A DNA stretch of 23,772 nucleotides from Candidatus Mediterraneibacter stercorigallinarum (GCA_019116185.1 DXCD01000176.1:1-23772); one strand, 5' to 3'. Shown: positions 16,091 through 23,748, counted from the stretch's first letter. Notes: generated from the sequence alone by a model not told the origin. Numbers and translations are program-made.

Positions 16091-17017
16091 ATGCTTGGGT
16101 ATACATTAAAACGTCTGGCGACAGGGCTGGTTTCCCTGTTCGTCCTTGCGACCGTTACCTTCTTCCTCGTCCGTCTCATACCGGGCAGCCCCTTCCAGAA
16201 CGGAGGGGTGTCAGACCAGGTCGTGGAGGCAGTGGAAGAGGAATATGGACTGAACGAACCACTTTTTGACCAGTACCTGACCTATATGGGGAATCTGGTA
16301 CACGGGGACCTGGGAGTCTCTTACCAGGAGCCGGATACAGCCGTGGCTGAGATCATCGGAAGAACATGGCCGGTCACAGTGTCGCTGGGGCTTGCCGCCC
16401 TTCTTGCAGCAGTGGTCCTGGGTACCGGACTGGGAATCTTAAGAGCAGTGTCAAAGAGCAGAATCGTCCGGGAAGGCATTCTGGCAGGAGGGATGCTTGC
16501 GGCCGGGATTCCGAATTTTGCCGTGGCAATCCTGCTGCTCCTTGTATTCAGCGTAAAACTCGGGTGGTTCCCCGCGGCAGGGCTTTTGACACCGGCCCAC
16601 TATGTGCTTCCGGTGATCTCCCTGGCGCTTTATCCGGCGGCAGTGATCTCCAGGCTGACGGGGAACACGCTTTCCGCGGAGCTGGGGAAACAGTACGTGC
16701 TGTTCGCACGGGCAAAAGGACTGGGAAGAGGAAGGATCATTTTTACCCACGCCCTGAAAAACGCTTGGATCCCGGTCCTGAATTATGTGGGACCCGCGTC
16801 CGCGTTCCTGCTCACAGGAAGCTTTGTTGTGGAAAGTATCTTTACGATCCCGGGACTTGGCCGCGAGTTCGTGAGCTCGATCACGAACCGGGATTATACG
16901 CTGATCCTGGGGCTGACCGTATTTATGGGCATGGTGGTCATATTGGTGAATCTTGTGACGGACCTTATCTGCGCCTGGATGGATCCCAGGATGCGCCGGT
17001 CATACAGAGGAAGATAA
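16091..17017 (+). CDS. Oligopeptide/dipeptide/nickel-type ABC transporter permease (DppB/OppB family)
   Basis: Inner-membrane permease, 308 residues. The N-terminus LGYTLKRLATGLVSLFVLAT with its first membrane helix, followed by TFFLVRLIPGSPF, is the standard DppB/OppB/NikB opening. An external loop with GLNEPLFDQYLTYMGNLVHG and DLGVSY comes next, then about five further helices (roughly 97-120, 134-156, 163-184, 235-258, 278-300). The ATPase-contacting EAA loop reads RAKGLGRGRIIFTHALKNAW. gaaaggaggg (16074-16083) precedes the ATG. It is the first gene of a four-gene transporter set lying between cobA-hemD and cobU. Permeases of this family carry peptides, nickel/metallophore complexes, haem or aminolevulinate, and the sequence alone does not decide which. 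Confidence 0.93.
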   Translation: MLGYTLKRLATGLVSLFVLATVTFFLVRLIPGSPFQNGGVSDQVVEAVEEEYGLNEPLFDQYLTYMGNLVHGDLGVSYQEPDTAVAEIIGRTWPVTVSLGLAALLAAVVLGTGLGILRAVSKSRIVREGILAGGMLAAGIPNFAVAILLLLVFSVKLGWFPAAGLLTPAHYVLPVISLALYPAAVISRLTGNTLSAELGKQYVLFARAKGLGRGRIIFTHALKNAWIPVLNYVGPASAFLLTGSFVVESIFTIPGLGREFVSSITNRDYTLILGLTVFMGMVVILVNLVTDLICAWMDPRMRRSYRGR

Positions 17018-17081
17018 GCAAAAGAAAAAGAGTGTAAGGCAAAGGGAGTAAGCAGAACAGATCAATGGAAAAGGATGACAG

Positions 17082-17089
17082 AAAGGAGG
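17082..17089 (+). promoter_or_regulatory. Ribosome binding site favouring a GTG start for the second permease
   Basis: The aaaggagg at 17082-17089 is a near-perfect Shine-Dalgarno sequence eight bases before the in-frame GTG at 17098. The alternative upstream ATG at 17065 has only aaaggga about 17 bases away. The GTG start puts the basic KKKRHITHL stretch at the N-terminus, as usual for DppC-type permeases. Confidence 0.7.
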
Positions 17090-17097
17090 CAGGATCC

Positions 17098-17937
17098 GTG
17101 AAAAAGAAAAGGCATATCACACATCTGATCACAGGAAACAGGCAGGCGCTTGCAGGATGTATTATTCTCGGCGTCTGGATCCTGCTCTCTGTCCTGGTGC
17201 CTTTATTCTGGCCATGGTCTTATTCGGAACAGAATGCAGAGCTTCAGAATCAGGCCGTGTCCCTGACCCATCTGTTCGGGACGGACAAGTTCGGGAGAGA
17301 TATCTTTGCCCGGGTATGGTACGGGGCAGGCATCAGCCTGCTGATCGGGATCGTCAGCGCCCTGATCAACGGCTGTGTGGGCGTGCTCTACGGAGCCGTG
17401 GCAGGATACGCAGGGAAATATGTGGATATGGTCATGATGCGCATAGCTGACATTATTGCCTCCATCCCGTCCATGCTCTATGTGATCCTGATCACGCTTG
17501 TGACAGGAGCCGGGGCGGGAAGCATTATCCTGGGGCTGTGCGTGGCGGGCTGGATCGATATGTCCCGGATCGTCCGGGGAGAGATCATGCGTCTGAAAGA
17601 GACGGATTTTGCAGCAGCCGCAAGAATGGAAGGGCTGCCGCCGCTTCGTATCCTGTGGAGGCACCTGCTCCCCAATGCCGCGGGACCGATCCTTGTGAAT
17701 CTGATCTTCCTGATCCCCCAGGCGATCTTTACAGAAGCCTTTTTAAGCTTTCTCGGGGTCGGCCTGGCGGCGCCCGCTGCCAGCCTGGGCACGATCATAC
17801 AGGAGGCGCGCAGTCAGATGCTGTTGTACCCGAATCAGATGGTCTGTCCCCTGATCGTGCTGTGCGTGATGCTTCTTGCCCTTAATACAGTGGGCACAGC
17901 CATAGAGAGACAGCTTCAGAGAGGAAAAAATCTATGA
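17098..17937 (+). CDS. Oligopeptide/dipeptide/nickel-type ABC transporter permease (DppC/OppC family)
   Basis: Second membrane subunit, 279 residues from the GTG at 17098 (290 from the ATG at 17065). A basic N-terminus and first helix (ALAGCIILGVWILLSVLVPLF) lead to HLFGTDKFGRDIFARVWYG, the diagnostic DppC/OppC motif (usually GTDxxGRDxxSR). Later helices and the EAA loop ARMEGLPPLRILWRHLLPNA follow; FLSFLGVGLAAPAASLGTI near the C-terminus is also family-typical. It presumably forms a heterodimeric channel with the preceding permease. The stop overlaps the ATPase start by four bases (ATGA), so the two are co-translated. Confidence 0.92.
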   Translation: MKKKRHITHLITGNRQALAGCIILGVWILLSVLVPLFWPWSYSEQNAELQNQAVSLTHLFGTDKFGRDIFARVWYGAGISLLIGIVSALINGCVGVLYGAVAGYAGKYVDMVMMRIADIIASIPSMLYVILITLVTGAGAGSIILGLCVAGWIDMSRIVRGEIMRLKETDFAAAARMEGLPPLRILWRHLLPNAAGPILVNLIFLIPQAIFTEAFLSFLGVGLAAPAASLGTIIQEARSQMLLYPNQMVCPLIVLCVMLLALNTVGTAIERQLQRGKNL

Positions 17938-19697
17938 AAGTGCTGGATGTACAAAACCTAAGTGTACAATATCATACCGGTCAGGGGCATAGACAGGCTC
18001 TGGATGAAGTAAGCTTCTCCGTGGAAAAAGGCGGGATCGCCGGAATCGTGGGAGAATCCGGTTCCGGAAAGAGCACTGCCATGCTGGCAGTGATGGGACT
18101 TCTCGCGGAAAATGCGGATGTCACGGCAGACGCCATCGCTGTCTGCGGACAGCAGGTGGTTCCCGGGCGTGACATCGCCATGGTCCTGCAGGACTCTCTG
18201 AGCTGCCTGAATCCGACAGTGAAGATCGGACGCCAGATCACAGAGACGATCCGCGCCCACAAGAACTGTACCAGACAGGAGGCCAGGGAACGGGCAGAAG
18301 AGCTGTTGGATCTGGTGGGGATCCGCAATCCGGCGCAGAGGATGCGGCAGTATCCTTTTGAGCTTTCCGGCGGGATGCGGCAGAGGACCGCGATCGCGAT
18401 CGCCCTTGCCTGCGAGCCGAAGCTGATCATCGCGGACGAGCCGACGACTGCCCTGGACGCGGCGGTCCAGGCACAGATCATCCTTCTTTTGCGGCGGATC
18501 GTGCAGGATACGGGAACCTCCCTTCTGGTGGTCAGCCATGACATGGGAGTGATCGCCGCCCTGTGCAGCAGGGTCTATGTGATGCAGTCCGGCAGGATCA
18601 TTGAACAGGGAACGGCGGAAGAGATTTTTTATTCACCGCAGCAGGAATATACGAAAAAGCTTCTCCGGGATGCAAGAGGTATACAGCGCCTCCGGACCGG
18701 GGAGAAGGACAGTGAAGTCTTGCTCCGCCTGGAGCATGTGACAAAAGTATTTGATACAAAAGAAGGAATCCGGGATATTTCCCTTGAGATCCGTAAGGGT
18801 GAGATCTACGCGCTGGCAGGGGAGAGCGGGAGCGGGAAGACGACGCTTGCCAGGATCCTTACCGGTCTCCTGAAACCGGACAGCGGCAGGATTTCTTATA
18901 AAGGGGAAACACTGGATGCGGGAACTCAAGCCGGGATACGGCAGGGAAAGATCCAGATGGTCTTCCAGGATCCTTACGGTTCCCTGAACCCATGCCTGAC
19001 CGCGGGACAGGCGCTGAGTGAAGCCCTTAAGGCTTTGAGCGGGACTCAGGGCGGGATGACCCCGCGGGAACGGAGGAGAAAAGCAGAGGAAATGCTCTGC
19101 ATGGTCGGGCTTTCTGCTGAAGACGCTGACCGTTATCCGGAGGAATTCTCCGGAGGGGAGCGGCAGAGGATCGGAATAGCCAGGGCATTGATTTCAGAAC
19201 CGGAACTGCTGATCTGCGATGAAGCGCTCTCCGCCCTGGATGCTGCCACAAGATCCCAGATCCTGGAGCTGCTCCTGTCCATCCAGAAAAAGAGAAAGAT
19301 CGCCTGTCTCTTCATATCCCACGATCTCGCTTTGATCCGCAAGATCAGCAGCCGGATCAGCGTCCTCTATCAGGGGCGGCTGGCAGAGACCGGGGATACC
19401 AGGGAGGTCTGTTCCGATCCCTGGCATCCCTACACAAAACTGCTGTTAAATGCAGCGCCCCAGCCGGATCTTCTGAAGGCAAGGAGAACCCGCCCGGTCC
19501 TTCCCGCGGAGACAGGACAGGAAAAGGGGAGCAGAGGATGTCCTTTCGCAGAGGCCTGCGGGTATACAATGAAATGCTGTTATAACGAGGTGCCGGGAAG
19601 CTATTCTTTCGGCAGCAGGAAGACAGCCTGTTTTCTGTATTCGGAGGAACACACCGGGAAACGGGCAGAAGGATACCAGATGACGTCACAGATTTAA
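17934..19697 (+). CDS. Fused double ABC transporter ATPase (DppD-DppF / OppD-OppF type)
   Basis: One 587-residue chain carries both ATPases that energise the two permeases. Half 1 (about 1-245): Walker A GESGSGKST (40-48), Q-loop MVLQDSLSCLNPT, signature LSGGMRQR (144-151), Walker B KLIIADEPTTALD (163-175) and the H-loop VVSHDMGV. Half 2 (about 262-587): Walker A GESGSGKTT (296-304), MVFQDPYGSLNP, signature FSGGERQR (405-412), Walker B ELLICDEALSALD (424-436) and FISHDLAL. The usual DEP of Walker B reads DEA in half 2. The C-terminal tail GCPFAEAC...CC...C (C536, C542, C548/C549, C566) matches the oligopeptide-ATPase tail, which in some homologues is reported to hold an iron-sulfur cluster. 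Half 1 lacks such a tail. Confidence 0.93.
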   Translation: MKVLDVQNLSVQYHTGQGHRQALDEVSFSVEKGGIAGIVGESGSGKSTAMLAVMGLLAENADVTADAIAVCGQQVVPGRDIAMVLQDSLSCLNPTVKIGRQITETIRAHKNCTRQEARERAEELLDLVGIRNPAQRMRQYPFELSGGMRQRTAIAIALACEPKLIIADEPTTALDAAVQAQIILLLRRIVQDTGTSLLVVSHDMGVIAALCSRVYVMQSGRIIEQGTAEEIFYSPQQEYTKKLLRDARGIQRLRTGEKDSEVLLRLEHVTKVFDTKEGIRDISLEIRKGEIYALAGESGSGKTTLARILTGLLKPDSGRISYKGETLDAGTQAGIRQGKIQMVFQDPYGSLNPCLTAGQALSEALKALSGTQGGMTPRERRRKAEEMLCMVGLSAEDADRYPEEFSGGERQRIGIARALISEPELLICDEALSALDAATRSQILELLLSIQKKRKIACLFISHDLALIRKISSRISVLYQGRLAETGDTREVCSDPWHPYTKLLLNAAPQPDLLKARRTRPVLPAETGQEKGSRGCPFAEACGYTMKCCYNEVPGSYSFGSRKTACFLYSEEHTGKRAEGYQMTSQI

Positions 19698-19701
19698 TGG
19701 C

Positions 19702-19727
19702 AACAGTATGGCGCGGACTGAACTGTT
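19702..19727 (+). other. Inverted repeat upstream of the binding-protein gene
   Basis: In the 71-base gap between the ATPase and the binding-protein gene, aacagt (19702-19707) and actgtt (19722-19727) form a perfect six-base inverted repeat with a 14-base loop. No T-run follows, so it is not a rho-independent terminator. It may be an mRNA stem protecting or separating the binding-protein message, or chance. Confidence 0.35.
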
Positions 19728-19768
19728 ACATTTAATGAAGAAGGTTCACGTAAGAGGGAGAATGACAC

Positions 19769-21382
19769 ATGAAGAAAAAAAGATTTACAGCGATGTTCCT
19801 GGCAGCGGCAGTCTTCTGCATGACAGCACTGTCGGGATGCTCACAGGGGCAGGGAGACGTGGCAAGCGAAAAAGAGATCACCATTGCAATCAACAGCGAG
19901 ACAGGGACATTGGATCCCGCAGGCTCTATCGCACTGACTTATCTGGCTTATTCGGTCAGCGCCCTGGATGAACTGCTTACATTTGACGAGAACGGGGAGA
20001 TCGAGTACCGGGCGGCAGAGTCCTATGAGGTGAACGAGGATTCTACCCAGTGGACCTTCCACCTGCGCGAGGATGCGCTCTGGTCAGACGGAACCCCGGT
20101 GACCGCGGCAGATTTCCTGAATACGATCCGGCGTGCCCTGGACCCGGCGTCCGGAAGCGGGTATGCGGTCTATCTCTTCCCGATCGAGAATGCGGAAGCC
20201 ATCTATAATGGGGAGATGTCCATGGACAGCCTGGGAGTGGAGACACCGGATGACCACACATTGATCTTCCGGCTGGGAGAACCTTGCGTCTATTTTCTGG
20301 ATCTTCTCCGCCTGCCGGTGTACACGCCGTCCTGTGAAAAATACGCAGATTCTGTGGACAGCGGATGGGACAAGGATCCTCAGACCAGCCTGTCCAACGG
20401 TCCTTTTGCACTGGAAGAATATGTGGCGGACCAGTATTTTGTCCTGAAGAAAAATGATTCCTACTGGAATAAGGATGCCGTGAAGCTGGACCGGATCACA
20501 TACCGTTTCTTTGATGACACCCAGGCAATGGCAGCTGCTTACGAGACAGGAGAAGCAGACGTGGCGACCTCTCTTCCTTCGACTGTAATGGAACTCTATT
20601 CTGGAAAGGACGACCTGCTGGTCACGGACCAGATCGCCACCCGGTATATCTATTTTAACCTGAATGTGGAGCCTTTTGACGATGTCAGGGTCAGGGAGGC
20701 GTTTAACCTTGCCATTAACCGGGAAGAACTGTGCCGGATCGTGGGGGAGGACACAGAGCCAACCTATAATCTGGTGGCAAAATACATGACAGACAAGAAT
20801 ACCGGGGAACGTTTTGTGGACGGCGCGGAACAGCCCTTTGAAGAAAATGTGGAGCGCGCGCAGAAGCTGCTTGCCGAGGCAGGATATCCCAACGGAGAAG
20901 GATTCCCTGTGCTTACGTATAATTATCCGACTCTGGAGATGGATTCGGACACTGCCCAGGTAATCAAGGAACAGTTAAAACAGAACCTGAACATTGACAT
21001 TGAGCTGAAAGCACAGGAACTTCAGGCAAATTACAGCAGCCGTTATGCAGGGGATTTCGACCTGTGCAGGATGAACTGGACTGCTGACTTTGCAGATCCT
21101 TACACCTATCTGTCCATGCTCCTGTCCAACAGTACGTATAACTGCAGCGGGATACAGGATGAGGAGTATGACGCGATTGTAGAGGCATCCAGCCGGGAAC
21201 AGGATCCGGCGGCGCGTTCGGAACTGCTTCATCAGGCAGAGCAGCGCGCGGTGGGTGAACAGTTCTATATCATCCCTCTGTATGCCATGAAAAGCGTGAA
21301 TCTGGTCAACCCCGAGATCACGGGAATCCGGAAAATCCCGGCAAGCGGGGCGCTGGAATACCGGTATGCGGATATCGGATGA
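19769..21382 (+). CDS. Extracellular solute-binding lipoprotein, family 5 (OppA/DppA-like)
   Basis: Substrate-capture subunit of the transporter, 537 residues. A lipoprotein signal peptide is plain: MKKKRF, a hydrophobic core (about 7-20), then lipobox LSGC with the acylated cysteine C24. The mature part has the family 5 pattern: TLDPAGSIALTYLAYSVSAL, LLTFDENGEIEYRAAESYEV, WTFHLREDALWSDGTPVTAADF, SNGPFALEEY, YIYFNLNVEPFDDVRVREAFNLA and NWTADFADPYTYLSMLLSN. The last block and the RRALDPASGSGYAVYLFPIENAEAI block look more like oligopeptide-type OppA than like NikA. The ligand cannot be read from sequence; cobalt complex, peptide, aminolevulinate and corrinoid fragments are all possible in this setting. 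It is the last gene of the transporter set, 71 bases after the ATPase. Confidence 0.93.
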   Translation: MKKKRFTAMFLAAAVFCMTALSGCSQGQGDVASEKEITIAINSETGTLDPAGSIALTYLAYSVSALDELLTFDENGEIEYRAAESYEVNEDSTQWTFHLREDALWSDGTPVTAADFLNTIRRALDPASGSGYAVYLFPIENAEAIYNGEMSMDSLGVETPDDHTLIFRLGEPCVYFLDLLRLPVYTPSCEKYADSVDSGWDKDPQTSLSNGPFALEEYVADQYFVLKKNDSYWNKDAVKLDRITYRFFDDTQAMAAAYETGEADVATSLPSTVMELYSGKDDLLVTDQIATRYIYFNLNVEPFDDVRVREAFNLAINREELCRIVGEDTEPTYNLVAKYMTDKNTGERFVDGAEQPFEENVERAQKLLAEAGYPNGEGFPVLTYNYPTLEMDSDTAQVIKEQLKQNLNIDIELKAQELQANYSSRYAGDFDLCRMNWTADFADPYTYLSMLLSNSTYNCSGIQDEEYDAIVEASSREQDPAARSELLHQAEQRAVGEQFYIIPLYAMKSVNLVNPEITGIRKIPASGALEYRYADIG

Positions 21383-21455
21383 CACCGTCCCTTAACATCG
21401 ATCTGAAGAAAGAAGGATCAGAGCAGGAAATCAGGCAGAAAAGGGGTGAGCAGTC

Positions 21456-22514
21456 ATGATGGAGCTCGTTACAGGCGGGAGCGGAAGCGGGAAATCTGCA
21501 TATGCAGAAATGTCCCTGTGCAGTATTTCCCGCCCCGGATCCGGCGGGAGAGCAGCAGAGGATACAAAAGAGAATACAGAAGAAAAGAAAACAGAGCAGA
21601 AACCGCCGCTGTATTATATTGCGACAATGCCCTCCTGGGACAAGGAGACAGAGAAAAAGATCGAAAGGCACCGCGTCATGCGTTCCGGCAAGGGTTTTCT
21701 CACGCTGGAGTGGTATACAGACCTTGAGGACAGGCTGAAGAGCGGGGACTGCCCGCCCATGGAGGGCGCGGGAGTCCTGGTGGAGTGTCTGTCCAATCTG
21801 ACAGCCAATGAGATGTATATGGAGAGCGGCGCCGGGGAAGGGACAGCAGAAGCGGTAGTACGCGGGATCATGGAACTGAAGAGGCGGTGCGCCCATCTGG
21901 TCGTGGTGACGAACGATGTATTCGCTGAGTCTGCATCCGATACGCCTGAGATGAGGCAGTACAAAGAAAATCTCGGAAAAATCAACCAGGTCCTTGCAGG
22001 AGAGGCTGACCGGGTGACAGAAGTGGTGCGGGGCATCCCATGCACAGTAAAGAAACCTGCCGGGGTGGAAACACTTTGCACGGAAGAGCAGGGAGAGACA
22101 GAGATCAGAATGCAGACAGAAAGGAAGGACAGACGGCACGTGAAGATCATAACAGGAGGGGCATACCAGGGAAAGCTTGCCTATGCGCGGCGCCTGTATC
22201 CGGGCATGACCTGGACGGACGGGAAAAGCTGCAGGCTGGATGAGATCGGAATATGCAGCGCGGTGTATGCATTTCATGAATTTGTGAAAAGATGGCTGGA
22301 GGCGGGAAGAAGCAGTGCAGAGCTGACGGACCTTCTCCTGGAAGAGACGAAAGAGCTGATCATTGTATGCGATGAGATCGGGTGCGGGCTTGTGCCGGTG
22401 GACGCTTTTGAACGGGAGTACCGGGAAGAGACAGGCAGGATCATGACCGCGCTGGCAGAGCGCGCGGAGCGGGTCGACCGTGTTGTGTGCGGGATCGGTA
22501 CAAGGATTCGATAA
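21456..22514 (+). CDS. cobU: Adenosylcobinamide kinase / adenosylcobinamide-phosphate guanylyltransferase CobU, with a second degenerate CobU-like domain
   Basis: CobU phosphorylates adenosylcobinamide and transfers GMP to it, preparing the substrate of CobS. Domain 1 (about 1-200) has P-loop TGGSGSGKS (6-14), YYIATMP (53-59), the guanylylated histidine H72 in KKIERHRVMR (matching His46 of the Salmonella enzyme), LVECLSNLTANE and VVVTNDVF. Domain 2 (about 229-352) repeats the plan in shortened form: IITGGAYQGKLAYA (231-244), a P-loop whose final Ser/Thr is Leu, and IVCDEIGCGLVPVDAFE (303-319), followed by GRIMTALAERAERVDRVVCGIG, which fits the canonical CobU C-terminus. It has no YIAT block or guanylylated histidine. 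At 352 residues it is nearly twice the single-domain length of about 180. A charged insert (about 27-50) sits in domain 1. Confidence 0.92.
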   Translation: MMELVTGGSGSGKSAYAEMSLCSISRPGSGGRAAEDTKENTEEKKTEQKPPLYYIATMPSWDKETEKKIERHRVMRSGKGFLTLEWYTDLEDRLKSGDCPPMEGAGVLVECLSNLTANEMYMESGAGEGTAEAVVRGIMELKRRCAHLVVVTNDVFAESASDTPEMRQYKENLGKINQVLAGEADRVTEVVRGIPCTVKKPAGVETLCTEEQGETEIRMQTERKDRRHVKIITGGAYQGKLAYARRLYPGMTWTDGKSCRLDEIGICSAVYAFHEFVKRWLEAGRSSAELTDLLLEETKELIIVCDEIGCGLVPVDAFEREYREETGRIMTALAERAERVDRVVCGIGTRIR

Positions 22515-22525
22515 TGACAGTTATG

Positions 22526-22537
22526 CCGGGAAACCGG
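22526..22537 (+). other. Small GNRA-type hairpin in the cobU-cbiC gap
   Basis: ccgg-gaaa-ccgg forms a four-base-pair stem closed by a GAAA tetraloop, 12 bases after the cobU stop and 43 bases before cbiC. It is too short to be a terminator and has no T-run. It may be a minor mRNA structure or chance. Confidence 0.3.
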
Positions 22538-22580
22538 ATAAGGCGGCGATTGATTTTACAGGAAAAAGGAGAGACAGGAA

Positions 22581-23261
22581 ATGAAGACAGAACTTGAGCA
22601 GGTGCTTCCTGCTGAGATTGAGAAAAGAAGCTTTGAGATCATAACAGAAGAACTGGGAGAGAAGAAACTGCTCCCGGGGACAGAGCTGATCGTAAAGCGG
22701 TGTATCCATACAAGCGCGGATTTTGACTATGCGGATAATCTTGTCTTTTCTGACGGCGTGGTGGAAAAGGCTGTGCAGGCGATCCGCAGCGGCGCTTCCA
22801 TTGTAACGGACACCCAGATGGCAAAGGCGGGGATCAACAAAAAGAAGCTGGCAGAGTACGGCGGACAGGTGTACTGCTTCATGTCTGATGAGGATGTGGC
22901 AGAGGCTGCCGGGAAAAACGGCACGACAAGGGCAGCAGCCAGCATGGATAAGGCGGCAGAGATGTACCGGGCATCCGCGCACGATCCGTCCGAAGAAGGG
23001 ATGCGTAAGGACAGCCCCGGGCTGATCTTTGCCATAGGAAATGCCCCAACCGCCCTTGTGCGTCTTTATGAACTGATACAGGAAGGAAAGCTTCAGCCGG
23101 AACTGATCATCGCGGTACCCGTGGGATTCGTCAATGTGGTGCAGTCCAAGGAAATGATACTTGAGCTTAAGGATACGCCGTCTATCGTGGCGCGCGGCAG
23201 AAAGGGCGGGAGCAACATTGCGGCATGCATCTGCAACGCCCTTCTTTACATGATGAAATAG
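22581..23261 (+). CDS. cbiC: Cobalt-precorrin-8 methylmutase CbiC
   Basis: Moves the methyl group from C11 to C12, converting cobalt-precorrin-8 to cobyrinate, the last ring step. It has 226 residues, slightly above the usual 200-215. PAEIEKRSFEIITEEL (10-25) is the family opening. The catalytic histidine is H43 in RCIHTSADFDYADNL, at the same number as in characterised CbiC/CobH. GASIVTDTQMAKAGI, GNAPTALVRLYEL, PVGFVNVVQSKE and the C-terminal RGRKGGSNIAACICNALLY complete the pattern. It lies far from the other ring genes, after the transporter and cobU. aaggag at 22566-22571 precedes the ATG by nine bases. Confidence 0.97.
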   Translation: MKTELEQVLPAEIEKRSFEIITEELGEKKLLPGTELIVKRCIHTSADFDYADNLVFSDGVVEKAVQAIRSGASIVTDTQMAKAGINKKKLAEYGGQVYCFMSDEDVAEAAGKNGTTRAAASMDKAAEMYRASAHDPSEEGMRKDSPGLIFAIGNAPTALVRLYELIQEGKLQPELIIAVPVGFVNVVQSKEMILELKDTPSIVARGRKGGSNIAACICNALLYMMK

Positions 23262-23274
23262 AGAGGTGAAGAGG

Positions 23275-23748
23275 ATGGAAAGACCTTATTTTCCTGTGTT
23301 TATCGATATGACGGGCAGGACTGTGCTGATCGTGGGAGCGGGAAAGATCGCGCTGCGCCGGGTGCGGACGCTGCTGCAGTTCGGGGCCTGCATCCGCGTG
23401 GTCGCGCCGGATATCTGCCGGGAGCTGGAAGAAATGGAAGCAGAAGGAAAGCTCCGCACGGAATGCAGGGCTTACCAGCCAGGCGATGCGCAAGGCGCGG
23501 CATTGGTGATCGCTGCCACAGACAGCAGGGAAGCGAACCGGCAGATATGGGAAGATTGCCGGATGGCAGGCGTCCCGGTGAATGTGGCAGATGACAAGGA
23601 ACTCTGCGACTTCTATTTCCCGTCAGTTGTGATGACAGAAGAAGCAGTGGTTGGAATCAGTTCCGGGGGAAATGATCCGGGAAAGACAAAAGAAATTCGG
23701 AGAAAGATCGAGAAGACACTTGGTCAAAACGGATGGTATGAATTGTGA
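23275..23748 (+). CDS. Precorrin-2 dehydrogenase (SirC / CysG N-terminal domain / Met8 family)
   Basis: NAD-dependent oxidation of precorrin-2 to sirohydrochlorin, the substrate of CbiK. It has 157 residues from the ATG at 23275, which has gaggtg six bases before it; an in-frame GTG at 23266 would add three residues. YFPVFIDMTGRTVLIVGAGK is the Rossmann start, with GAGKIA (21-26) as the dinucleotide loop. D83 in IAATDSREAN matches the catalytic aspartate of CysG/Met8. NVADDKELCDFYFPSVV and VGISSGGNDP are conserved. The protein ends soon after the Rossmann and dimerisation part and lacks the longer helical C-terminal domain of CysG/Met8; short forms of this kind are known in Bacillota. Chelatase activity is unlikely to be its main job, since CbiK is encoded in the same cluster. 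Confidence 0.92.
   Translation: MERPYFPVFIDMTGRTVLIVGAGKIALRRVRTLLQFGACIRVVAPDICRELEEMEAEGKLRTECRAYQPGDAQGAALVIAATDSREANRQIWEDCRMAGVPVNVADDKELCDFYFPSVVMTEEAVVGISSGGNDPGKTKEIRRKIEKTLGQNGWYEL

Noticed and set aside
17065..17097. ATG at 17065 as the start of the second permease
   Set aside because: Possible, but its Shine-Dalgarno sequence is distant, whereas aaaggagg lies at ideal spacing before the GTG at 17098. Kept only as an alternative.
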